DNA of 64,000 nt, taken from NCBI GenBank assembly GCA_951799445.1, contig OX637288.1, positions 6,760,501-6,824,500 of the forward strand, written 5' to 3'. The DNA is from Pseudisothecium myosuroides (taxonomy: Eukaryota > Streptophyta > Bryopsida > Hypnales > Lembophyllaceae). Below, one piece after another: positions 48,599 to 60,205 of this stretch. Position 1 is the first letter of the stretch. Every line of letters begins with the position of its first letter. The notes under the pieces are model-generated. The model did not search any database and had not been told where the DNA came from. It saw nothing but the letters and a program-made list of their open reading frames with translations. The position numbers and the translations under genes are program-made.

Positions 48599-51500
48599 AG
48601 AGTTTGAGTGTCCAATAAAAAAAACAAGGTGTAGTAAAAAGAATCAAGTAGGCATCCCTTAAAACGCCACTTTTTGCTACTGTGCTTAGTTACGATTATG
48701 AGACTGGTCAAATTTTCATTGATTTTCTTATTGGAAAGTGAAAAGGAGTTTCCAACGCACTGAAGAATACAACATTTGGATATTGTATGCAAAAGTTAAA
48801 ACGGTCAAAGTATATTTTGGTAGAGGTTCTAAAATCGTTTCCTCCATATAGGTACATATTGATTTTGGAGATGTACAAATAGTGATGATGATGGTTTTGG
48901 GTAAGTGGTCCATTTTGGGAAGGCCTACCTAGTAGCATATTGGTGCCCATCATTGCAGAATTTTTTTCCCCCTTGTTTGGTGAGATTGTGAAATAATAAG
49001 ATTAATTTTGAAAATTTAGAATTTAGAATTGAAACTCTTCAAAATGATCTATATCATTGATTTGTGTAGAACATTTTTTCTTCATTATTTGAAGCTTCCT
49101 CAATGATTATTGATTTGAAGAAGTATATTTTCACAACATTCATCATTCATCCAATGGATGGTTGAGCTCTTAAAGGTTAATTTTTCTAGTTAATATAAAA
49201 CACTTGCAATGAGTTATTTTGTTTACTTGTAATACATCTCAAATCTATTTAAAGTAAATACTATTGGTTGTGAATTTAATCCAAAAGTTATTTCTATATG
49301 GTATATTTTAGCATTAATTACAAAAGATTTGACCTTGATAGCTTAGGAATAATTTAGATATACCTATAATTGCTTTGTCAAAGATTTATAGTTTATCCAA
49401 AGAATATTAAAAAATGCTAACATTTGTCGAAAATTTGAAGTCCTCTTTCAATTGCTAACAAAATCCAACAAAAATTTAAATAGTCTAATTTAAAAAGTAT
49501 TAATTTAAATCTTATTTTGATTCTTTTAGATGTGAATATAATTTTGTAAGAATTATGTTGCTGAAAATCTAAGATAAATGTATAAATAGAATGGAAATGA
49601 CATATCATCTTAATACAATTATGGCTTTGTGTCCTATTGAAATGTCATTCTATTTAAAAAGAAATTACTACCAATCTATAATACTTAAAGGTGCTACTTT
49701 TATTTACTTTATATTGAATTTCAAATCAAATTCATTGAAACATCAATTAAGTATCAAGGCTCCCAATTCTTTTAAACCTTGCTATACTACTAAATTATTA
49801 TTTTTATTATGCCATAAGTGTCATGCTCCATTTGAAACTATAGATTAGAACATTTTCAAAGAAATAATTCTATTCAAACCTTCAATGGAACTACAATAAG
49901 TAATAAAAAAGATTGTAACCATTTTCCCATTTTGATTGGCTTTAAAGAAAGAGATAAATTATATTCATGATTGCTGTGTACTTGAATTTCATCAATTTGT
50001 TGCATTTTGGTTGGTCTAAATACAACCTAAGTATTCTGCAAATTATAAGCAATCTTATGAAATATTGTGAATTACTTGAAATTATTATGCATCATAACTA
50101 CTCTCAATGTTTACTTGATCTTTAAATTGTCAATGTTGAAAAATTGGGATGTGTTATAAAATATGGCTTCGTCAACCTTTTTGAAGTTTGCATCAAAAAA
50201 CAAGATGTTATGTATCATGATTAGAAATTATCCATTTGGTCAAATTTTGAAAAATATTTATAAATATCTTCCAAAGAAATTTTTCTTTGAAAATTCATTA
50301 AGATTATAATTTTTCTATCTGCAACTCGCTTTTTGACAACCATCCAATCTCAAGTCTTTCATTGTGCAAAAGCAAAAAAGAACCTTCATCATTGCTAATT
50401 CAATTATCTATTTTGTAGAACAAAAGTAATATTTGGTAGAGTTGTACTATACTCCTCTCCAAAAATTCAATTTTATCATACAAAAGAAACTATGGGCAAG
50501 TTGAAGAATTCTTTTCATTCCAAAATGATGGAATGGACTTATTTATTGTAATATTGATATTTGATACTAAGGTGGATTGCCCTACAAACAATCAAACATC
50601 ACCTTAATTAAGTTGATTTTTTAGTCAAATTTATAACATGAGGTTACAATTCACTTGCACACATATACAAATCATAAATGTCCTAAATGTTTAATGATCA
50701 TTTTTTGAAAATTGTTACAACTTCAATAACTATAAAAATTGTGACTTTGAAGATGTCTTTTATCCTTGAACCATTGAGCATCAATGTGCACATCACCGTG
50801 ATTATGGCCCCAAAATCATTTCATGATAGTATAAATATTTGCATCACTCGTTTCTAAAAGAACCTTGAAAGTCTTTCATTGGACACATTGAGTCCTCCAT
50901 GGCATTACATTGTATAAAAACAACTCCAATATTGTAAGGAGCAAATGTCAAGACTAGTAAAATGACGAGGGAATTTAGGTTTGCTCCAACGTTCTTCCAA
51001 CTTCACCTTCTTGAAATTGTAGCTCTGCAAATCCACTAATTTTTTCGAGGTTGGAGAAGGGCACTCCAATTATTTTGCATCCAATTGTTGTTTGCTATGA
51101 TGTTTCACCCCACCTATTTGAGAGCGGCATATGAAGTTGGAAGACAAGTGACCAATATAGAATTCGCACATTGGCTTTATTAAACAGACCACTACAAGTT
51201 ACATTTTCATAGCTCCGCCTTTCTTCTGACCCTCCTTAGCCTACAATTCACCAGTGATATATAGGCTCAAATGGCCAATGGTGCTCTAAGGTAGAAGCAA
51301 ATTATTTTGTCCCTACAGCCAATCCAGTCCAAACGATATCTCCACATCCATTTCAACCTTGAGAATCTATGAGTGTGCATGGTCTTTTATCACTTTTGGG
51401 ATAGAGATCATGTATGCTTCTAGATTCTTCTTCTGAAATGAACAAATGGAGTTCATTTGAGTGGGATCGGGTATAGAGACGAATGAGTGTGTATGCATTA

Positions 51501-51600
51501 ACCCTTGTGCGTCAAAGGGGATGTTTTTTGGATGCTGAGAAACCAAGATTTGAGGAATATCATGTCCATCAAATATTATAATCTCGAAATCTGCATGGTG
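48599..51600. other. Gene-free 3-kb AT-rich stretch
   Basis: No supported gene or element. A sequence near 49150-49180 (CCAATGGATGGTTGAGCTC) resembles the right end of the fold-back at 37375-37805 and may be a fragment of that family. Confidence 0.45.
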
Positions 51601-51726
51601 GATTCTCTTATAAATTGCAAAATTGCACTCAATAGTAAATTGGATTCTCTTATAAAATGCAAAATTGCACTCAATAGTAAATTGGATTCTCTTATAAATT
51701 GCAAAATTGCACTCAATAGTAAATTG
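51601..51726 (+). repeat. 42-bp minisatellite, three units
   Basis: Units at 51601, 51643 and 51685 begin GATTCTCTTATAAATTGCAA and differ at one or two bases. The period is a multiple of three, so a 95-codon frame (51505-51792) contains the repeat DSLINCKIALNSKL three times. No family is recognised; coding status is doubtful. Confidence 0.9.
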
Positions 51727-53460
51727 GCTTCAAATCTCAACCATGAAAACTTTAGTAACCAAGTACTTCTCAAATTATTCCAGATTTTCTAGATCCAACA
51801 AAAAAAGCTCTTCACCTATGCTGTTCTTCCTGTGACTCACAAGGGACAAGGGACTCACATATCCTTGAATTGCCTTCAAAGAGGCTTAATTACTTTACAT
51901 GTTGCTCCACGTGTATTGTATCACTTGAAACATAGTTCCTTCCATAAATTCGCTGCAGCTTTCAAAGCCTGGTCTTACTCATAACATGATAACCAGTTTC
52001 TTCGCTATGGTCGTTGCAGATGTTGCCTTGAGATTTCCGCTTTGTGAAAAGTAGCAGTGTTTTTTCCCGCTGTTACCTGCTCATCTGTGAAGTGACTGGC
52101 TGGGTGGTGAGAACCTCCATCGATCCATCAGCCGGGTTCACACAGCTTGACAGGAGAAATCTCACCAGCCATACAGTATAGGCAGCATCACATCTCCATC
52201 TGTAACTTACAGGGACTCAGTCAAGCCAATGCTCTGGAGATCGAGCCGGTCATGCTCAGAAATGGACAGCCTGTGCGGAATTCACTGGTAAGAATGTACG
52301 CTCAGCGGCTCAGGTGCATTCTGATCCGCTGACCTGCATGAAATATGAGCTCATTGTTCACTACAGTAGAGGGTTACACGCATAGTGGGCTTCACGTGTC
52401 TACTCAATTCTAACTGCAAGAGTAGAGTTTTGAAGTAAACGGACTTCGTTGAAGCTGTTGAACTCAGAAGTCATGAGGCAAAAATTATTGTTTATTCTTT
52501 GGTCTTCTACAAGTTTTTGGACCAATAACCCACCCCCCGCAAAGAATGTTGAGACGTGCGTGAAACCCTCAAAGATGAAAAGGAAAATCGGTTGAAGAGC
52601 TTATAAAAGAAATTTGATTTAGCAGCTTAGGTAAAAAGAAGGCTATCGATGCAGCAAACCGACATCGCCAAGCAGGTTGACCGCTTGAATAGAGAAAAGG
52701 TTCCTGCCAAGTCGGAAGACAACATCAACGAGACCACGGATAATTAAGATAATTGTCCTCTGTAGCGGTGTGTGATACTGTAGTTGAATCCTCCCTCGTA
52801 AGCTAGAGAACATGGTTTCGTGGGGTCTAAATGTTATGGTACTCACAAAATGCATGGACCAGTACAGAAAGAATGCTTGCAAACGATTGATCGTTTGCTC
52901 CAAACCTCCAATGACACAAGTAAATGCAAGGTCTGATACATTCACAGGCGACAACAGTGTCCCCAATGGCATTAAACAATGTGCATAAGAATTGTGTTAC
53001 AGTTTGCGCTTCAACCTAATCTGGCTCGACTGTACCTCGTCGAACGCTTGGTGTAGTCAGTGTCACCCCGGTGCAGATACTCGTATCAACAATCGGCGCA
53101 AATCTCTGTTGAGGGTGCTCTTCTTCGCTCGACCCCCTGAAGGGTTCTCGTAGTCAGGAGCTACACGCTAGCAAACTTTGGACGCCTCCTGTAACAGTAG
53201 CCAGTCCTGTAACAGATGTATACATCTTCACGTATGGGCTGTAGGAGCAGGCAAAGAACGTCGACTGTAACGAGCCTAGTCTGGCCCAGGTAACTGAGAA
53301 TCACCTTCAACCTGAGCAGTGCTGGCCCTGTATTCTGAGTTCGCTAGAGTTTCATAAGAAACTGAGGAGCAGACCCTGCTTGGATATGGTCTGGAGGTTG
53401 AGAGTGGGCTCCCTACACACACACACACACACCCAAGAACTCTCCGCGCATGGCTTCCTT
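51727..53460. other. Downstream region of RNC1, no gene recognised
   Basis: Composition is gene-like from about 51940 to 53460. Part of it may be the RNC1 3' UTR on the minus strand. Frames of 60-110 codons exist but show no recognisable motif. A short (AC)n tract lies at about 53397-53412. Confidence 0.4.
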
Positions 53461-56433
53461 TTATTCTATGGGAGACTCTATTCGTTCAAAGTTCATGACC
53501 CTAAACATCAGGCGTCGAACTTCAGGTCGCCCATACACACAGTATGCGAGACCATGCAGTGCGTGCGAGACACCGGTTGTAGCATAGTTCCTAAGCATCC
53601 GGGCTTTCGCGAACAGTTCTTGTCGCTCGTCAGAGTAGACCAGATGATAATGCAGCTTCAAGTTGCGAAGATACAGTCCACATACACGATTCAATAGGAT
53701 TCGGCGATGTCGTTCTTCAACCCAATGACCCGGCGCATCCAAATATTTCATGAGGATTTTCTCCGCCATTATTACATCCTGTCACCAAAATTTCAGCAAG
53801 AACTTCAGCACTGTCTTTCTGCATACTATCAGAATTAAGGTAGAGGAAACGAAATCCGTTAGGGACCTGACATTGAACCCTGTTAACACAAATGCTGATT
53901 TATATCCTTTATTAGCAAGGGTGTATGCATGACTTGGCTCAATGCCCATGACCACTGATCTTTGAATAGAAATGAGGTTGTCTACTGTCAATTACGGTGG
54001 TCTACAACCTCCCATTTTGAAATTGCATAAGAAACTCATTCATCGTGATAAAATATTGATCTCAGCAGATTTGGCTTCCAATTTACCGCTTCACTGGTCG
54101 ATGCATTTCCCCCAAATCACACTACTACATAAATGTAATAGAATGCATAAAGTGACGCAAATCGTATCCTCTACTTTAATGCTTAATATATATAAGGGGC
54201 AGGAAAGGTTGTGGTACCTGCACTTTCGATCCTAAGTACTCCAATCGCTCGTAACAGAAACGGGGGTGCTCTAATTTATGTGTGGAGGGATGCAGAAAAC
54301 ACAGCTGTTCAACAACCGGAAAATCATACGTACAAATCAGTTCTTCTCTCGCCAGAACACAAGCTTAATTCCATTCAACCAACTGAGATCGGAATATGCA
54401 AACGGCACACTCAAATTTTCCCCACCGGTAACCGACAATAGTACCTGAAGTCCAAGCTCTAGTTCAACATTGCGTGCAGCTTCCATTTCCGGACTGTCAT
54501 CCCTCACAAACTGCGGATAATCCAGTGTGCGCTTGACAACTGGTAAACTCTCGAGTTCCCACAAATTGTTGCGAAATCGATGCATTCCAGGAGGAACACA
54601 TGCTCGAAACAGCCTGGGCTCGGAAAACAAAGCTCCTTCAGGAGGCTGGAAGGAAAAGCAAAGTCATCTTAGAAATAATGTTGTACATGTAAAGCAAGCC
54701 ATTCTAATCCATCTTAGACCACACTCAAGAGAGTCGTTATTGATTGAAAAGACCCGCTTACGATTGCAAATATTTTCGTCATCCCGCATCCAAAATGAGA
54801 AGCCTAAACTACTCTTTTGACTGACAGTGCATGGATGAACTACCAACAGCCAGAGCACAAATGTGCACATGCAAAAACAGGGTCACTCTTTAATACCATT
54901 TTGCAGAAAAGGTGCTCCTTTCATTGATTGCGAACCCGTGAGAACTGCAAACTAGAGATTGGAACTATGATAATACCTGATAAAAAGCAATCTCTTGCCA
55001 AGTAAGTCTCTCTCCATCAAGATCTGGTGATAAGCGATCCACATCTTCGTACACCCTCGGCTTGGGTTGACATTCTGGGGCGTCCACATCGAAACCAAAA
55101 ACCTCAAAAAGAACACGGTACACTTCGGGCATACCCAGCGTCAAATAGATGGCTGCAATTAACGCGTGGAACACTGATCTGAATCAAGCCAAGAATCAGA
55201 TGCCTATGAGTTCAACTACACAGTGAAACCCTAATAAATACGGTCCCAACAGTTCCCCACAAAATTCAATTGATCACCAAACAAGTTCTCCTCATGACTG
55301 CTCCATTATAACCCCTAAATTGAGCTTCATGCTTTTTCAGCCTTATTGAGTAGGTCATGCAGTGACTTCCTTTTGGACAAATCTATTTATTTATTGGCCA
55401 ATCCATGCGATGTTCTTCATTAATTCTAGTGGCATAAAATTTGGCTTCACCAGAATTTTACTGCTCACAATATGATCGATCAAATTGATCATATTCAAAC
55501 CATAAATTCTTGGTCCTTTAGGGGTTAAGACACAATGTGCGCCGGCGACGTGCACCAAGAGGTTCGAAATTGGCCACCGACTTACTTGCAGGGCTTCACT
55601 TTGTCGTGCCACTTGATGAGGTCGAAATCCCCCTCGGGATACACAAGCCGGTCCATTGACGCCGCCTTCAACCACCCCGGCAAGAGTTTTTTATTCGTCA
55701 GCCCGAACACACGCTCCCTCAAGCTCCCAATGAGCTCTCTCGGAAACATCTGCAGCATGAGCTCCGCCATCGCGAGCTCCAGCACGTACTCCCCGAGAAA
55801 CGCCAGCCGCGTGTGTCCATTCCTTACATACGGCGCCTTGCGTCCTCTCACACTCTCCGGATGCTGAAACGCCAAATAGAGCAGCGTGTCCAATTGCGCG
55901 GCCGGGCTGCCCTCTTCTGGCTGGAACGACGCTAACCCTAGCGCATCCTTGGCTTCCAACAAAAACTCCTCCATCCACGCGTCATCGTGCTGGTTCAGAG
56001 GCGCGGGCGGGAGGCAAGAGCTCAACAAAGGGAAGCTGTTCAACGTCAACTGCGGGGAATTCAACAGCTTCTCCGCCAAGCGCGTATCGTCCAGCGGGGG
56101 GCGGAGCAGCACGCGCTCCTTCTTAGGTCTTGGCATGGGGATCTTCTTCCGCTTCTCCCCCGGGCGCCGAGGCTCCCGGTGGGGAGTCCACTGCCATTCC
56201 TTCGGCGTGTTCGGCCCAGAGGTCCAATTCTTCGCAGGGACACCCACGGCGCAAGTCACCACCCCGCGCCGACCTAGAACTCGAACTCGTGGCGACGAAG
56301 AAGGAGCGACCAAGCAATGGCGGAAAAATTGGGGAGCGGTCCAAGACTGGGCGAAGGAGAGACGAGTGCAGGGGCACTTGAAGACGGAAGACAGCGGCGT
56401 GATGCTCTGTTGCAAGGCGCCTGCGGGGGCCAT
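53461..56433 (-). CDS. RNC1: RNC1-type chloroplast protein with two inactive RNase III domains, 5 exons
   Basis: In maize, RNC1 binds chloroplast group II introns and promotes their splicing, without RNase activity. Minus-strand exons: 56433-55586, 55178-54977, 54645-54445, 54304-54218, 53778-53461. All have GT-AG borders and joining phases, giving 551 codons, the usual family length. The first ~60 residues are basic and Ser/Thr-rich, ending RRGVVTCAVG, a plausible chloroplast transit peptide. Domain 1 contains DTLLYLAFQHP and RLAFLGEYVLELAMAE; domain 2 contains LCFLHPS and ERLEYLGSKVQ. In active RNase III the signature is ERLEFLGD. Here residues needed for metal binding are replaced (A/E in domain 1 near 212-215, S443 in domain 2), matching the known loss of catalysis. 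Other family blocks are GMPEVYRVLFEVFG, FRACVPPGMHRFR, LMKYLDAPG and YGRPEVRRLMF. The 87-nt exon 4 is too short for a long open frame but fits exactly. A transposon lies in intron 1. Confidence 0.93.
53930..54190. repeat. Segment of RNC1 intron 4 shared with 62620-62890
   Basis: Blocks in the same order and orientation in both places are GCTCAATG, AATAGAAAT, TTGTCTACT, CTACAACCTCCCATTTTGAA (ACTTTGAA in the other), AAATCACAC and GTATCCTCTACT. The pair is well diverged. No coding frame is shared. Confidence 0.6.
55308..55528. mobile_element. Short TTAA-type element (copy 9) in RNC1 intron 1
   Basis: It begins ATAACCCCTAAATTGAGC and ends TTGGTCCTTTAGGGGTTAA. At about 220 bp it is the smallest member seen. 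It accounts for over half of the 407-bp intron 1. Confidence 0.65.
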
Positions 56434-56697
56434 TGCAGGAGGAGAATGATACTGTAGTCGAATTGCACCGACTTAGGAAGGGGGCACCATCGCTGCGAGA
56501 TTCGAAGAAGTAGAGCAAGCAAGTGAGTGCGGGCAGAAGCAGGGGATGCGAGGGATGGATAAGGTTTTACGAAGGGTTCAGGGCTTTAGGGGAGCTTGGA
56601 GCCCTAAAAGATCATCCCTCTCTAATAGCACACTCCGTCCATTCCTTGAAGTAAGAGTGTCAGTGCGCAATGTGCCTGTGCTGATCTTCACACGCAA
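56434..56697 (-). promoter_or_regulatory. RNC1 5' region, squeezed between the gene and a transposon array
   Basis: Only 264 bp separate the RNC1 start codon from the Helitron-like array, so the transcription start and proximal promoter must lie here or inside the array. No TATA-like motif stands out. Confidence 0.4.
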
Positions 56698-58824
56698 TCC
56701 ATACCTTAAGACAGGTGGTTTGGTTTGTTTTGTTTTGTTTGTCACTTCGGGATCTCCCGGACCGTGCGTCCCACGGTGGCGTGCTTGGTACCGTCGGAAA
56801 GCCCTCAGCGGGGAGGGGTGCATGGGCTTGGTTTCGTTGCGTTTGGAGTTACAGTGCGGAAGTTATTGAATTTCGAAGCATTTATGGGTCAAAAAATTAG
56901 GAAATTACTTTTACTTTGATTTTCGTCGCGCTCTTGGTATCGTCGGAAAGCTCTCAACGAGGAGGGGTACACGGGCTTGGTTTCGTGGCGTTTGGACCTA
57001 CGGTGGGAAAGTTATGGGTTTTTGAGTTATTTTTGGATCTTAAAAATTAGTAAATCATGTATCTTTTGAACGGTGTGTCAATTTGTCACGTTCTTGGTAC
57101 CGTTGGAAAGCCCTTGGCGAGGAGGGGTGCATGGGTTTTGATTCATGGCGTTTGGACCTACAGAGGGAAAGTTATGGGTTTTTGAGTTATTTTTTCTTTT
57201 TTAAATGACTTTTACTTTTGTTTTGGCTATGGCAACGGCACAGGGCTACACTAGTCCATACCTTAAGACAGGTGGTTTGTTTGTTTGTTTGTTTTGTTTT
57301 GTTTGTCACGGTGGGATCTCCCGGACCATGCGTCCCCCAGTGGCATGCTTGGTACCGTCGGAAAGCCCTCGGCGGGGAGGGGTGCACGGGCTTGGTTTCG
57401 TGGCGTTTGGAGATACGGTGCGGAAGTTATTGAATTTCGAAGTATTTATAGATCAAAAAAATTAGGAAATTACTTTTCCTTTGATTTTCGCCGCGTTCTT
57501 GGTACCGTTGGAAAGCTCTCGGCAAGGAGGGGTGCAAGGGCTTGGTTTTGTGGCATTTGGACCTTCGGTGTGAAAGTTATGGATTTTTGAGTTATTTTTT
57601 AATCTTAAAAATTACTAAATCATGTATCTTTTGAACCGTGTGTCAATTTGTCACGTTTTGGGTATGGTTGGAAAGCCCTGGGCGAAGAGGGGTGCATGGG
57701 CTTTGTTTTGTGGCGTTTGGACCTATAGAGGGAAAGTTATGGATTTTTGAGTTATTTTTGGTTCTTAAACAACACTAAATTATACTAAATTATGTATCTT
57801 TTGAACCGTGTGTCAATTTGTCATGTTCTTGGTACCATTGGAAAGCCCTCAATGAGAAAGGATGCATGGGCTTTGTTTCGTGGCGTTTGGACTTTGGAGC
57901 TACAATGGAAAAGATCTGGGTTTTTGAATTATTTTTCGTTTAAAAATGACTTTTACTTTTGTTTTGGTTGTGGCAATGACACAAGGCTACACTAGTCCAT
58001 ACCTTAAGACAGGGTGTTTGTTTGTTTGTTTTGTTTGTTTTGTTTGTCACGTTGAGATCTCCCGGACCGTGCGTCCCCGGGGGGCGTGCTTGGTACCGTC
58101 GGAAAGCCCTCGGCAAGGAGGGGTGCACGGGCTTGGTTTCGTGGCGTTTGGACTCGCGGTGGGAAAATTATGGATTTTTGAATTATTTTAGGTTTTTAAA
58201 AATTATTAAATTATGCTAAATGATGTATCTTTTGAACCGTGTGTGAATTGGTCATGTTTTTAGTGTCGTTGGAAAGCTCTTTGCCTCAAGGGGTGCACGG
58301 GCTTTGTTTCGTGGCGTTTAGACCTATGGTAAGAAAGTTATGGATTTTTGAATTATTTTTTGTTTTAAAAATGACTTTTACTTTTGTTTTGTTTGTGGCA
58401 AGGACATAGGGCCACACTAGTCCATACCTTAAGACAGGTTGTTTGTTTGTTTGTTTGTTTTGTTTTGTTTGTCGCATCGAGATCTCCCGGACCGTGCGTC
58501 CCCCGGTGGCGTGCTTGGTACCGTCGGAAAGCCCTTGGCGGGGAGGGGTGCACGGGCTTGGTTTCATCACATTTGGAGTTATGGTGCGGAAGTTATTGAA
58601 TTTTGAAGCATTTATGGGTCAAAAAATTAGGAAATTACTTTTACTTTTATTTTTGTTGCGCTCTTGGTACCGTCGGAAAGCTCTCAACGAGGAGGGGTGC
58701 ACGGGCTTGGTTTCGTGGCATTTGGACCTACAGTGCAAAAGTTATGGATTTTTGAGTTGTTTTGGATTCTTAAAATGACTTTTACTTTTGTTTTGGGTGT
58801 GGCAACAGCACAGGGCTACACTAG
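56698..58824 (+). mobile_element. Head-to-tail array of four Helitron-like units with internal ~155-bp monomers
   Basis: Unit borders fall at CTAG|TCCATACCTTAAG: units 56698-57254, 57255-57995, 57996-58420 and 58421-58824 (557, 741, 425, 404 bp). Each starts TCCATACCTTAAGACAGG, then a GTTTGTTTG tract and GATCTCCCGGACCGTGCGTC. Each ends with ACTTTTACTTTTGTTTTGG, GGCAACGGCACAGGGCTAC and ACTAG (with variants). Between lie 3, 4, 2 and 2 copies of a monomer with GGTACCGTCGGAAAGC, GAGGGGTGCACGGGCTTGG, TTTCGTGGCGTTTGGA and AAAGTTATGGATTTTTGAG. Lengths fit about 100 + 155n. The array is preceded by A and followed by T, starts TC and ends CTAG, as Helitrons (TC...CTRR, inserted between A and T) do. 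No RepHel frame is present; the 60-110 codon frames are chance. Confidence 0.7.
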
Positions 58825-59274
58825 TCTAATTGAAGGGAGCCTATCATGGACCCCCAACTAGGATGTTTTTTTTCATTTAATTTAGGCAGTACAAAAAGCG
58901 ATATTCTCTGGAAGGATGAAGCTACTTACATCCTTAGAAATGGATGAAACTTGCAATTTGTGGATGAAATTTCATTTATTCATCCAAAATGATGTACATT
59001 CATTCAAATTTGAGCAATCCCGTCCCAAGATGTGGTAGCAAACGTGCGATTTTTGGATTCTCAAACTGTGCCCTTTCTTTATACAAGAATTGAGCGGATT
59101 ATTTTTCATCGCTTTTGAGCGATTTTTTGCTAAAAAAACCGCTGCCCCCAATCCAATGGCATCGATCCAACATGTCAGGCCTTGAAATGTTGGATTGGTG
59201 TAGATTAGTGCTGAATTGAATTGGGCTCGGGGTAAATACTGGGTGGGCACCCTACCTTAATTACATAGTGATAG
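58825..59274. other. Possible TIR remnant between arrays
   Basis: The left edge (TAATTGAAGGGAGCC) and the right edge (reverse complement TAATTAAGGTAGGGTGCC) are weakly inverted, suggesting an old element of about 440 bp. The evidence is not enough to call it. No gene. Confidence 0.3.
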
Positions 59275-59317
59275 CTTAACCCTAGATGCCAAAGGCTTTT
59301 TTTGAGCTTCTTGAAAT

Positions 59318-59569
59318 CCACATTACCTTAAGTGAGGTTGTTTGTTTTGTTTGTTTGTTATAGTGAGATCTCTCGGACCATGTGTCCCCTGGTCGTGTTC
59401 TTAGTTTAGTCAGAAAATCCTCGGCGAGGGAGGGTGCACGGGCTTTGTTTTGTGGCGTTCCGACTTATGATGTGAAAGATATTGAATTTCAAAGTTTTTA
59501 CAAATTAGAAGATTACTTTTATTTTTTATTTTTTATTTTTTTGACTATGGCAACGGCATTAGGCACTAG
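59318..59569 (+). mobile_element. Single-monomer Helitron-like unit with a recoverable empty site
   Basis: It starts TCCACATTACCTTAAG and ends GGCACTAG, with one copy of the ~155-bp monomer. It is preceded by GAAA and followed by TTTGC. The sister repeats at 25874 and 32069 read GGAATTTGC and AGAAATTTGC at this point, so the insertion occurred between A and T with no duplicated bases. At 252 bp it extends the n = 1 case of the array at 56.7-58.8 kb. Confidence 0.75.
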
Positions 59570-59939
59570 TTTGCTTTAAAATGAACAAAATGTCAACATT
59601 TTGATAAGTTTTATCATTTTTTAAAAATTGTAACCATACAAATTCAAACTAGATATGTTAGAGATCGTATGGAAATAGAAAACGCAATAATATCACTTAT
59701 GGATTGAAAGATTATAATGTTTGATCATGAGGGTGTTAACACTATGAAAGTGATTTGAAATCTTTCAATCTTTTTTTTGCATGTCAAATTTTAAGAAATT
59801 GGTCACCAAAAAAATATGAGTTTAAAGGGTATAACATGTACAACCTCAAATCAATTTATAGCTTCTCAAAATGTACTCTATTAATTTTTTAAATAAATTT
59901 CTAATGTGATTTTTTCTTTAAGAACTAATACACTTCCAT

Positions 59940-60205
59940 CAGGGCTTTTTTTTTTGGCTTTCTGGTACCAGATTGTACTAGAAAAAAAAATCTGGCTAAA
60001 AAAGGTTATAAAAAATGCCCAAAAAATTGGATGAAATCGCCAAACAACTTTGAAATTAAAAAAAACATGAAATGAAATCGCCTAGTTGTGGATGAAAACC
60101 ATACTATACATCCATTAAGTGGATGAATGTTGCAATTTGGAGTACCACTGTAACATTTTATATCGCCACTATGGCACTTCTTCAAAAATGAAAAATAAAG
60201 CCCTA
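59940..60205. mobile_element. hAT-like MITE nested in TTAA-type copy 10
   Basis: It starts CAGGGCTTTTT and ends AAAGCCCTA. The flanking octamers are ACTTCCAT (59932-59939) and ATTTCCAT (60206-60213), 7 of 8 identical, the 8-bp duplication of hAT elements. The sequence is absent from sister copies 5 and 6, where the flanks are continuous. Confidence 0.65.

Noticed and set aside
52643..52972. 109-codon minus-strand frame downstream of RNC1
   Set aside because: No motif, no partner exons in phase, and RNC1 already ends at its normal C-terminus at 53461.
55886..56449. 187-codon plus-strand frame opposite RNC1 exon 1
   Set aside because: Antisense shadow of a GC-rich exon; RNC1 exon 1 on the minus strand has clear family similarity and splice sites.
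56546..58861. Numerous 60-110-codon frames with similar sequences on both strands
   Set aside because: They are translations of the repeated monomers and headers in the Helitron-like array and not a protein family.
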